Origin: Sweltsa coloradensis
Taxonomy: Eukaryota; Arthropoda; Insecta; Plecoptera; Chloroperlidae
Reading direction: 5' to 3'
Length of the DNA stretch: 64,000 nt
NCBI GenBank assembly: GCA_024449915.1
Contig: JAMZAV010000433.1
Coordinates: 186,001 to 250,000, forward strand
The notes below the pieces were generated by a model. It was not told the origin of the DNA. It saw only the letters and a list, made by a program, of their open reading frames with translations, and searched no databases. A program made the position numbers and the translations under genes. Positions 48,074 to 58,548 of the stretch are shown one piece after another. Positions within the stretch are counted from its first letter, which is position 1, and each line of letters starts with the position of its first letter.

Positions 48074-49440
48074 ATGTCGCAATGTTTATCTTTTTTGGCC
48101 GATACAATTGAGTATTGTTTTATGAGTGGGGCACCCATACCTAGTGATAGGTCGCTGAGAGCTCTTTACGTGGTCTCAAGCAGCCGAACAAAAAGACCTC
48201 TAGATCTACGCCTTTTGAACGTTTATTACAGTGGCAAGGGAAAAAGAGTCGGGATTGAGACTAGATGAGGCAGTAGGCGTGCCTTTGCCGGTTGTAAGTG
48301 ATAGTGACAGTTCTAGCGAGGACAGTTCGGACAGTGACAGTTGTCTGTAGTAGTTCTATGGCTGGGGACGATAGTTCGCCTGTTTCTAAAGGCAATATGT
48401 CATCAATGATGCCTCATGGGTTTTTAGGCGTGGCAAGGACGACGCGGAGCAGTGGATGGGAGACGTATCAATGGCCGCGACGTCGAACGGGTGGACGGAG
48501 GAAAAGAAGGTAAATAGTTTGGGGATGTTTTTAGAAAGTGGTCAACTTCCATTGGTATTTATCTGTGAGGTCTCGTCATCAATTAACGCCGCTTGGGGCC
48601 GATGGGAAAACGACCTAAGTTGGAATGGAAGAGTTTGAAAGCTCATTTTATTCAAATTGGGGTGTTAGTCTGGATGATAGTCAGCATTGGACAGCTGTGA
48701 TGATCTCTAGAGTTCAGCGAGAGGGAGAACCGGCAGCGGAGTATGCGTATGAAAGAGATATTCTTTGTACTAAGATTAATCCAGTAATGCCGATAGAAAA
48801 AAGGGGTTTAAAAGGGGTGATAAAAGGATTAAGACAAGTTTGGCAGTGGGACTAGGCAATTAAAAATTTTGAAAATTTGGGACGATTTGTTGAAGGAGCT
48901 TAGACGTATTGAGGAACTGGGGGTAAGGGCGGCCGGGTCTGAGAAGAGCATTTAGTTGCTTCAGTGAGGTCAGAGGCTAAGAAAAAGGAGAAGGAAGTAA
49001 GATCTGCCGATTTTTGATATATTGGTTGAGATGGTAGCGTCTATGTCTCGTGAGTTTCGGGAGTTAAGGGCAAACAAGGGACGGGGGAACAGCTACACAG
49101 TACTGTAGGGAAACAGGCTTCTTTGTTTAGGTCCACAGAACGCTAATTTCAGTCAACAGGGGGGTTTCCAACATAATCCACAAATACCACAGGTAGCTAT
49201 TTCCTCGGCTCTTCCCCCTTGCTATTCCATTACAACAGGTAATTTTCAAGTCCAGTCAGATGGTTTTGGTATAATCAGGGAAGGTATGGCCCCTAATAGG
49301 GGTGGTTATATGAGATATAATCAACAGTCCAATAAACGTTCTGGTAATCGTAGGGTTTTTGTTTCTTTTGTCGTAAGCCAGGTCATGGAATTAGAGATTG
49401 TCAAAAACTGAAAGCTTTGCAGGAAAGGGATGGAATTTAA
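48074..49440 (+). pseudogene. gag: gag (capsid and nucleocapsid), broken
   Basis: Pieces in shifting frames. An acidic Ser/Asp run is encoded at about 48295-48345. A capsid-like piece (residues DDAEQWMGD ... NGWTEEKK, near 48430-48515) fits the gag pattern of a Trp followed by a Gly-Trp-containing helix. A second piece follows at 48625-48855 (ORF with EPAAEYAYERD). A zinc knuckle C-x2-C-x4-H-x4-C is intact at 49360-49401. Gag packages the element RNA. Several stops and shifts separate the pieces, so the start codon is unknown; 48074 is the first long frame. Confidence 0.75.
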
Positions 49441-49899
49441 AAATGGAACTGAGAATCAGGGTCAGTCTAGGACCGGGCATTAACATCTGGTGATGACTCG
49501 GAAAACTTATAGGGTTTTCCCAAAATTTTTCGAGACGGGTTTTCGGTAACTGAAATGTAGTCTCGTTCCAAAATAGCAGTGTTAAAATGATTCGTCGGAG
49601 GTGCATAGAACCAAATTTGGGGGTGTATGTTTTTTTGTGTTTCCGCGTCGGACACAAGAAGCCGGCTGTGGGGTTTTCTTAAGAAAGCACTTGTTTATAG
49701 CGTAAATATTTACGTGGATTTGCGAATATTTTCACTGTTATTATGCAAACGGTATTCCAAATGAACGGAGGGTATTTTCCGAATCAGAAAATTCACAGGA
49801 CGTACGTACGGTTTCGGAGAGCACAGGTAATAATGTTTCAACAAGTTTGCTGACGAATCACAAACAGGGTTAAATGGGGTTATGGATGTTGTAGTAGTG

Positions 49900-50275
49900 C
49901 CTCCCGGAGGTATTTTTGAAAATTCCGATTAGTCTGGGATGGGGTAGGTTTTCAAGCTTTAGTGGACATGGGGCTGGATTTTTCTTGCATTAGAGATGAT
50001 CTAGTAAGTCACTTGGAGTGCCGCCCAGTTAAAGGATTGTTGTTAAAAACAGCAAATAACTCAATGTTCAAGTTGTGGGCCAGGTTTGTGATGTAGAACT
50101 GTTGATTCAAAGGTCTGGGGTTTTCAGTAATCTAATTGTTGTGAAGGCTCTTTCAGTCGACTGTCTGTTAGGAAACGATTTCTGCCGAAATCATGGTGAA
50201 AATTATTATTATAGAGAAAGTATGTACAGATCTTTTCATCAGGCGAGGGGGTTACGTTTCTTTTGGCAATCCTGA
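49900..50275 (+). pseudogene. pol: Aspartic protease of the retrotransposon, broken and with altered active site
   Basis: The frame ALVDMGLDFSC at about 49956-49990 corresponds to the retropepsin ALVDTGA region. The catalytic D-T/S-G triad reads D-M-G at 49965-49973, consistent with a single ACG to ATG change. After a frame break the flap-distal part (LSVDCLLGNDFCRNHG) occurs at 50150-50200 and matches the conserved hydrophobic-Leu-Gly-x-Asp-Phe block of gypsy proteases. Proteolytic activity would be lost from the Met change alone if the base is right. Confidence 0.7.
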
Positions 50276-50350
50276 TAATAATAATGATCAGGAGAAACAG
50301 TTCATGGAAACAATTTTTCAATGTGAATAATGATCATGAACTTTGGCTGA

Positions 50351-50490
50351 ACTAATATAGTTCAAGGCAGTGTTGTTCAGGAGCATATGGATGAACATAA
50401 TATAGTTCAAGACAGTGTTGTTCAGGAGCATATAGCTGAACAATTATAGTTCATGAAGATATTGTTTATGAGCACGGGGTTTGAACAGGA
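50351..50490 (+). repeat. Imperfect tandem repeat of about 45 bp inside pol
   Basis: Three units share tatagttcaagacag and tgttgttcaggagcata, starting near 50356, 50401 and 50444. They lie between protease and reverse transcriptase, where such arrays are not a normal part of Ty3/gypsy elements. Confidence 0.8.
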
Positions 50491-51094
50491 CGTGTTCAGG
50501 AGAAATATTGTTGCTCTTGAAAATGTACAGAACAACTTTTGTTGAACCTGCTGGCGTTCTAGGCGACATTGCTAACCATAAGTTCAAAAAAAACTTGACT
50601 GATTCTCAAAACTATTTGTTTTAACATCGATTTGGAGGAAGACGAAAAAATTTGGGCAATTAGTTGCTAAAAAGGAAATAACAATTGCACCTGGAAAAAG
50701 GGGCCATGGTTTCGTTTACAGTTAAAGGAGGACTTTTACCTGAGGTTACTGTGTTCGAGCCCAGGGAAGCTTGGTTTAGACAGAAGGGAGTTTTAATTTT
50801 ACCAATGGCAATTGGAAATTGTCGACAGTGGCTTATTGCCGGTGCATAATATGTCAATTCAGCCAGTCTGTTTTACAATGGCTCGTTGCTAGGCAACATG
50901 GTAGACGCTACTGTGATTTGTGATGATGTGTTATCTTGAGTCTGGTGCTCAGTGCGTGCGGCCATTATGAATTCCTGTACTACGTCGGAAAGACACACAG
51001 GCTACTACGAGTGCAAGTGTCAACATACCTGAATGTGATGATTATGCAGAGCTATTAAAAGGACGAGATATTCAAGGGGACTTGCCTCATTGAA

Positions 51095-52050
51095 TGTAAA
51101 TATTGATATGCCACCAGACGCAAGAAAGGTTTTAATTGATTTACTTACAGAATTTCACGATGTTTTCGCCTGGACTAAGGATATGCTGGGAAGAGCAACC
51201 ACTGGTGAATGTGTTTATTGAATTAATAGATAATGCTAAGCCAGTGCATATTCAACCATATCGGTTTCTGAAGGCGAAGATTAGCTATCCAACAACACGT
51301 GCCCGGACATGTTAAAAACGGGTGTGATACGGCATTCTAAGTCGCAAGGGTTGTAGCCCGACGCTACTTGTTAAGAAAAAGGATGGGACTCATCGATTGG
51401 TCGTTTGATTTTCGTAAGGTTAATGCACTGATTAAACCAGATAGGTACCCTGCAGCTAACGCGGGGGAAACGTGTTGAGCAGTTTGAACGGCCGGACGGT
51501 GTTTTCCACGGTTTGATTTATTCTCGGGGTTCTTTCAGCTACCCTTAACACCTCGGCACACAGGAGATATGCTCATTTGCGACCTATGAGGGCCTCTATT
51601 CGATGCGGAAACTGCCCTTTGGCATTAATAATAGTCTGGCCTTGTTTCAACGTGCTAGGGACAAAATTTTGGCTGGTCTTAAGTATAAGCATTGTTTGGT
51701 TTACTTAGATACGTGTTGATACCTGGGAAAGACTATGCTGACCATTGGATTGGGTTGAGACTAGTGCTCGAAAGATTTAGACAGTCAGGATGACATTAAA
51801 GCCATCTAAGTGTTTCTTTGGCTTTAGCCAGTCAAGATTTTGGGGCATATTGTAAGCGCTGAAGGAATTTCTCCAAATCCGGATACTATCAAAAGCGTTA
51901 AGAAATTTCCTGTTCCTTCCAATCTAAAAAAACTACGGTCGTTCATTGGTCTGTTTTTTCCTATTATCGTAAATTCATTCAAGGATTCTCGGAATTGGCC
52001 TCGATCTGACCGCCCTGACTAAGAAAAATGAAAAATTTGTATGGACGGAA
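51095..52050 (+). pseudogene. pol: Reverse transcriptase, broken by frameshifts
   Basis: Conserved blocks occur in order but in changing frames: an N-terminal LLTEFHDVFAW block near 51140, KPVHIQPYR near 51240, LLVKKKDGTHRLV near 51370, LNGRTVF near 51485, KLPFGIN near 51612 and VYLD at 51699-51710. The catalytic YxDD is interrupted exactly after the first Asp, as if one base were missing. The thumb side follows with VSAEGISPNPD near 51855 and LRSFIGL near 51930. The family call (gypsy RT) is firm. The copy is not functional as read. Confidence 0.9.
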
Positions 52051-52514
52051 ACGGGAAAACAGCATTTAGAACATTGCAACATAAATTGATGACTACTCCT
52101 GTTCTTAGACTTATTCAGTTGAAGCGCCCAAAACAACTACGAACGGATGCTTCAAGGGGGGGTCTTGGTGCGATTATTTTACAACAATTCGAGGGAGACG
52201 GCACCCCATTGCTTATGCTAGCAGAAAGTTGACAAATCCCTGAATATAATTATGGAGTTAGTGAATTGGAACTTTTTATTGTGGTGTTTGGTATCAAACG
52301 GTTTAGACATTTTATTTGGGGTCGGAAATTTCAGGTTGTTAGCGATCATCATTCTCTTTGCTTTCTGAAACGAGATGGTGGGAGTAGAACAGGGCTTTGG
52401 CGAGAGGGGGTTTTTTTCCTGTTGGACTTTGACATGGAGATAATATATAAAAGGGGGGAAGCTTCATTTAGATGCAGATTGTTTTATCCGTTTTGCTCCC
52501 GGAAGATGCAGTGA
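52051..52514 (+). pseudogene. pol: RNase H domain, broken
   Basis: TDASRGGLGAI at about 52145-52180 carries the first catalytic Asp of the gypsy RNase H and its usual following Gly-rich turn. After a break, ELELFIVVFGIKRFRH (near 52265-52310) and VVSDHHSLCFL (near 52335-52370) supply the acidic helix and the later Asp-His motif. This domain removes RNA from the RNA/DNA hybrid during reverse transcription. Two or more frame shifts separate it from reverse transcriptase and integrase. Confidence 0.85.
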
Positions 52515-52839
52515 ACCGATTGAAGATTTGAAGATCAAAAGGAGTGTATGACGACAGCTGTGGGAAATTGAAGATATTGCAAAAGCACAGAGTGAAGATG
52601 CAAAGCTTTCCCGAATTAATTAGTGCTTTGAAGGATCCCAATTCGGCAACGTCCCCAGGTAGCTAGACATCAAGAAGTTATATCTTGGAAGATGACGTTT
52701 TTGTATAAAAAGTGTTATAGCCCAAGTGGTGTAAACTAAACTTCTTGTTATTCCCGAAGTCTCAAGAGGGAAATTAAATTTTTAATTTTCCATGATGCAC
52801 CTGTAGGTGGGGGACACTTAGGACCCTAAGACGTTGGGG

Positions 52840-53841
52840 AAGATTAAAACAAGATTCTTCTGGCCTAATTTGTTAAGCGGGTTGCATACTATGTGAAAAG
52901 TTGCATCGGCTGTCAAGAAAAGAATGTTCTAAACTCAAACCACCTGGGTTGCTTCATCCAATTCCAATGGGGGCATTGGGACCTAATTTCTATCGATTTT
53001 GTTAGGACCCCTTGTCTTAACTTTCAGGTGGTAATCGATATATTGTGGTTGCCACTGAATATGCCACTCGGTATGCGTGGGCTAAAGGCCTTGCCACAGC
53101 CACGGCTGTGACTGTGGCCGACTTCATAGTCAAAGATATAATACTCCGATGGGGGGTTTCCGTGTACTGTTGTCGGATCGGGGAACACAATTCAGAAGTA
53201 AATTGGTGCTGAGATTTTAAAGGACTAGGGGTGGAATCGTATTTGCTGGTTCATACAACCCGAAGGTACTTGGTCTTACGGAAAGACTAAACGGGACTTT
53301 GGCCCAAATGCTGGCGATATATACGAACGATAAGCATACAGACTGGGACCTGTTTGTTGGCCCATGTTTTTTTTCATATAATGTGTCTGTACAGGCTTCA
53401 ACGCAGCATACGCCATATGAGCTCATGTTTGGCAGGGAACCCCACATTGCCTCTTGACGTAGGGTTAAACCCTCAACTGCAATTAGGGGAGGATGCAGCT
53501 GTACGTGTTTGCTCGTATACGTGACGCGAGGGAGAAAGTACAGGAGATTATGAAACAAGTCCAGGGAAACAGAAACTAGATATGATAAGACTCATAGACA
53601 CGTCACTTATAAGGGGGGAGACTATGTAATGGTCTACACCCCTACCAGAAGGGTAGGTCTGTCGGATAAGTTGATTTCTCGATTTAATGGCCCTTTTAAG
53701 ATAACTAAGGTCATCAACAATCTTGTTTACAGGGTTAGATTGAAGTTAAATAATGTGTGGACCGAAGATGATTTTCGTGTGTCTAGGCTCAGCCTTATTT
53801 TGATCCAGAGTCATGGGTATTCCCCTTTTGGGGGCAGTTGA
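52840..53841 (+). pseudogene. pol: Integrase (zinc-binding, D,D,E core and GPF domain), broken
   Basis: The second Cys pair of the HHCC zinc domain reads CIGC at 52902-52913. Core residues: first Asp in SIDFV (codon 52995-52997), second Asp in LSDRGTQF (codon 53176-53178) and Glu in LTERLNGTL (codon 53281-53283), about 35 codons after the second Asp. The C-terminal frame (53629-53841) carries NGPFKI with GPF at 53689-53697, the GPY/F module of gypsy integrases. No chromodomain is visible after it. Frame shifts separate these parts. Confidence 0.9.
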
Positions 53842-56800
53842 AGTCCAGAGTGTGAATATAATAGAGATATAAATGCATTATATTATGTATAATGTATGTA
53901 TCTACGAGAGGAACAGGATGACGTTTTTTAAATGGGTATATATTATAAACGGAGTGACGGAAACATTAACATGTGCTGGGGAATTTAAGTACGAGTATGC
54001 TGTATTTTAGTTGACAGAATCGGTCAAGTGGGTTTAGATTCTACACGGGAATATGTAAGAGTTTCGCGCCACCGGACTGTTTGTGACTGTTTTGTCGGGT
54101 CTGGAGTCGAGCGAGTTACAAGTTTCACGCTGTAAGTGTAAAGGGAGGGTGCTTCGGGATCTTCCGGGCCGAGCCGAGTGACTGTCACGGTCGCTCGCTG
54201 CTCGCGTCGACTGTGGTGTTATCTAGCGGTCGACCTTGGGGGCTCTGCACGTGCTGTGGTATCGCGTGTGGCTGCGCGTAGTCCCCGGGGGTGCGAGCGA
54301 TGAACATTTCGATGTTAACTCAAGACGTCCCGGGGCAACTGGACATCGTGCAATAATAAATGTTTAGAAACACAGACAGGAATCGATCGTATTTTTGCAA
54401 AATTGATTTCCAGCCAAAGTATGGGGATGTCAATCTCAGGAACGTGGAAGGACCACTGGCTCGTTGATTTTTGATATAAGATCCATTCTCTGTGGTTTGC
54501 TCAAGTTTTTCCCTCTTTTTTTTTTTATCATAGGTGTATATAATATTTGATATATTAATAAATATAATTAAAAAGATAGTTATTAAGTTTACTTTGTATA
54601 AATAAAAATAACTTTTTTTTTAAGATTTCATTAGTAGTGTGATAGTATAAAGTATGCTACATGTAGTTTATCATTTCTTTTGATGTCTTTCAAGAGTTGT
54701 AGGCATTGTAATAATATGAGTATTTGTTTAATGTGTAAATTATAATGACGATGGGTCAAGGTTGGAGCGCCCATCGCCTGTAAATAGTAAAAGGATAGTT
54801 TGTACATTGTTATGCATTGTGTTGTACAGTATAAGTTAGTGATTCTACATCTAGGGCGTTTCTATATTCTTAGAGCGATAATGTTATTATGTACTTTGAA
54901 ATATTAGTTATGTTTTCAGAACATATTAGTGTACAAGGGGCCTAGGTGGGCAGCTTGAGTTTGTTCTTGTGCGTTGATACGTTTCTCCTGAAAATGTATT
55001 GGTCAGCAATTGATAATTTTTTGGGTTTTCTGTATCCGGTCTCACGGTGCAGTAAGGTTTTAGCGCGACGTTTAGCGTGCGTTGTTGTTTATATTTATAA
55101 GATGATGTTTTTTAATTATGTTTGGCCTGATATTGAGATAGTAGATTCATCACAATTATTAGGGGGTTTGTAATTATAGATGGTCATTTAGTCAGGTGGC
55201 TATATAGTATTATGTTGTTTTTCTTTTGATTTGTTTTTATCAAAATAGGAATTGGTTTCTAAATTATTTATACATGGTATAAATAATATGATTAAGGTTG
55301 ATAGACGTAAGTCCTCTTGGCCGTCGGACTGTGCTGTGTTTAGTTTGTTGCTCACTAGAGATAATATATTTATATTATAATTTGTTTGTTTATATTGGGT
55401 AAAAACATAGGGGGGGTAGGGACTTGCGATGGTATTTGCCGAGTTTTCGGTGGTTTTATGGTGTCCCGCGGTCTCATTTGTCATTTCATAGCTTGGAAGC
55501 TGTGTGATGGTATTGTTGATTATTGACTCATCGATTGGGTGGTCTATTTATTTGATTCTTGCATGGTGCAATTAAGAAAAATGTGTTTGCTAAACAACAT
55601 AAAGAAGTATTGCAAGAGTTTTTTTTTTTATTACTCTCTTGTGGTTGTATCAAGGTCCCTGGGTTCGATGCTTTGCTGTGTTTTTCGCACGTAAAGGCGG
55701 TCTCGGGGATGTATAGAACATACGCGTTTCTTATGCGGCGCCTACGGGGCTTGCACTGCATATAGGTGACGTCAGCGCTTTGCATTTCCGTTGTTGACGG
55801 TCGGTGCGCGGAGACAGGGTCAAAGTAGGGTACCACTGGGGGAGTACTACCTGGTGGTGTCTTGAAAGGGGTGGTATCTTTGGGGTTGAAATGATAGGGG
55901 TGTCCCGATGGTTAGATTTACGGTATAGGTTTATTTCACTTTATTATAAGTACAGCCTTCAGCTGCAGAGGTATACCATTGAAAATTAGGTTTATTTTTG
56001 TACCGTCACAAGTACACATAATTTTAAGGTAGGCTTAGTGAGTATAGGACATCCCCATATTTGGTTTTCTTTTGGATATATTAAGTTGTATCGCATCGTT
56101 CTGGTAAAATATTTGTAGGTATTTCTCTGTTTCTTGTGTATCGATTTTTAGCAATGGAGTTGCTAAGTTGTATGTACTTTGCTAGGTATGTTGGCTTAGA
56201 ACACAGCTGTGGTGTAATGTGATACAATACCTAGAACTTTGGGTTTTGGTCCCGTTTTACAAAATGGTGAAATCGGTGCACTAAATTAATTTATAAATTT
56301 AATGTTTTCTGTTTTGACATTAAGTATACATGGGTAATTATGGTATTATGTAAATCAATGTGTTTTGGAATAACTGTCATTGTAAATGTAATTTTATTTT
56401 CACTTTCTACCTGATATTTGTTGAATATTTTCTTGATAAAGTTTTCAAATGATTGTTTTGTTTTTCATAATTCAAATTTGTTCTGTTAAGAATGTAGTAA
56501 ATCAAATTAATCACTTTCATTTTTTTTTATTATTTCGGCAAATTGCTGAATGTGTTACTGTTGCACTAAGCAGTCAGTTTTACATAACAGTGGAATTCGA
56601 GGTTGCTGTGATTGCATTTTTCAATTCGGTCAAGGGTGTATACGTTCGTCAGCAGTTTTTGCATGTTTGGTTTGTTTACTATTTAAGCGCGTGGTGTGGT
56701 GAAGATATGTTGGCTGGCCGAATTTTATTTATGTTTTAGTGGGTCTGACTTCATACCTTGTGCGGGTCCAGTGAGATGGGACATTGCGAGTCTTAAGGAA

Positions 56801-57562
56801 TGCCCGTAAACCCACCTGCAGTACATCGGCGGGCTTCCAGGAATCTGTCTGGACAAGCTACGTCAAATTTTCGGAGGAAACACATCAATGTTTAAAAATT
56901 AGGTTAAGGAACTTTACCAGGGGTTCCGAATTAATTTATTCAGGGAATTTTGAGACAGTAATTCTTAAATATGTTTTTTTTTTATTATTTTATGCACAAG
57001 CAATAATAATTTTTTTTGTTTGTTTTATGTTTTTGGTTATGTTTAGATTGCTTGTGTTTTGATTAAATATAGGGCCTTTCAGATCAATTTATTTAGTGGT
57101 CTAATTCGCAGGAATTAGAGTGGTTTATAGGATGGATTACTGTCATTCGAGGCAAACTTTTTATATTAGGTTCCTGGCTTGTATTCCTGGAGGTGGGGTT
57201 TTGCATTTGGTCTGGATTGAACGTGAGGATCGTTTTTTGGGGGGTTTTTTTTTCAATTTTGATTTTCAGTTATATGGTTTCTGGTATGGTATGATGATGT
57301 TTCGACTTGATTGCGGGAAGAAGAGGAACGAAGAACGGGGAGAAGATGTCAAGTTTGAGGAAGATGTAAAGATTTGAAAGGAAAATGGAGATACATCAAG
57401 AGGGTGATGGGGGGGGATCTGGGAAACAGGTTGATTATAGAACAGTACTGATATATGGAGGAACTCTTAATCCTGAAGGGCAGTCAATCTTCCTGTATTT
57501 GTGATGTCTATGAGGAGATCTTGTACAAGATTCGGGTCGAATCTTCCCAGGGGGGTGCGAGA
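53842..57562 (+). other. Unexplained 3' domain of the LTR element
   Basis: About 3.7 kb between the end of integrase and the 3' LTR. The first part (54090-54330) is CpG-rich, followed by AATAAA near 54355. After about 54480 the plus strand is visibly rich in T and G, with several frames of 60-96 codons (54946-55173, 55559-55765, 55804-55989, 56449-56739, 56784-57062, 57120-57377) that are rich in Phe, Val, Leu and Trp. No domain, signal peptide or env-like pattern is recognisable. It may be a decayed extra gene, a nested insertion or non-coding cargo. Confidence 0.6.
57551..57562 (+). other. Putative polypurine tract
   Basis: gggggtgcgaga is mostly purine and ends exactly where the 3' LTR begins, the position of the plus-strand primer in LTR elements. 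It is interrupted by T and C, so it is imperfect. A cleaner G run lies at about 57409-57416. Confidence 0.5.
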
Positions 57563-58548
57563 TGTCATGTTTGGGGTAGTTTCTACCCTTTATAATGGTC
57601 CCTTTCATGGTCTGTTTTTTTATTCCAAGTGATTTGCGGTCTTTTGTTGACAATGGTGATTGACACACTTCTTAAATAAGTTGGATTATGACAACAATGA
57701 ATTGGAATGTGCCGCATAGGCAGTTACATAACTTAATTGGAACAAAACAGTTTTTTTTGTTTAATTTAGGAAATAATGCAGACCTTTCAAAAACTAAGAT
57801 TGCCGAGTAGTGGGGACGAGGTTGAGGGGAAAGGGGCTTAGGCCCCAGAGACGTACAGACTGGAGCCCTGGAGGGGGAAAATCGGGAAGAGTCTAGGGGA
57901 AGCTTTTTTGGTGGGCGATGTGCGATCGGGTCGGGGGGAGTGACATTCTGACGCAGCAAACACACAAGTTGTTTTCCGGGGAAGATTAAATTTTTCCGAC
58001 AAGGGCAAATTAATAAAGTTTGGGGACAAATGAGATGGCAAAGACCTGAAGGAAGAACATAAGAGAGCGAGTCCAGGAGTGCCAGAGTCCGGGCGAGACC
58101 GAGAGGCGGCAGCCCCGACCCAAGTGGCGGAGAGAAGACCTGGGGCGAGTCTCCAGGGGTCCGGGTTCGAGACATCGTCACTGACATAAACCCGGGTCCA
58201 AATGGAATGTGTAAGCTAAATGATTTCATTACAGTAATGACAGTAAAGTCAGGGACACGGGAACTCACGTTCAGTCGGGTAAGATGCATGCACCCAGCTG
58301 ATAGGGAAGATTAGGTTATCAATTGTTAAATACATTTTGGGTCCTTCTTTTGTTTTAAAACCCTGTTCTTGTTCTGTTAACCTCCTAATACATGTCCTAG
58401 AAGTCATCACCCCGTTTATACCTATCGATCTCGGTCACCGTTGGGAAGATTAGCCTGTGTAACAAATAACAGCTACGTTCCCCAAAACAACAGTTACTTT
58501 GGTGAATAACATCCATACCAAAGGGCTAATCAACCTCTCAACGTGACA
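57563..58548 (+). repeat. 3' LTR
   Basis: 986 bp. A block of about 140 bp (from about ccaagtgatttgcgg) matches the 5' LTR with no difference by eye, while other short blocks differ by small indels that create runs of T or G. The 205-codon minus frame (57672-58289) is incidental. Confidence 0.95.

Larger units (their letters stand above)
46496..58548 (+). mobile_element. Ty3/gypsy LTR retrotransposon, about 12 kb, non-functional as read
   Basis: The LTRs at 46496-47470 and 57563-58548 start TGTCA and end TGACA (5-bp inverted ends). ATAT at 46492-46495 and 58549-58552 is the target duplication. A primer-binding-site-like sequence follows the 5' LTR directly and a purine-rich stretch precedes the 3' LTR. 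Inside, in plus-strand order, are gag with a zinc knuckle, protease, reverse transcriptase, RNase H and integrase with a GPF motif. RT before integrase places it in Ty3/gypsy rather than Ty1/copia. All frames are broken. About 3.7 kb between integrase and the 3' LTR is unexplained, making the element roughly twice the usual 5-6 kb. Confidence 0.95.

Noticed and set aside
57672..58289. 205-codon minus-strand frame, the longest in the window
   Set aside because: It lies in the 3' LTR on the antisense strand, and the equivalent frame in the 5' LTR is shorter and interrupted.
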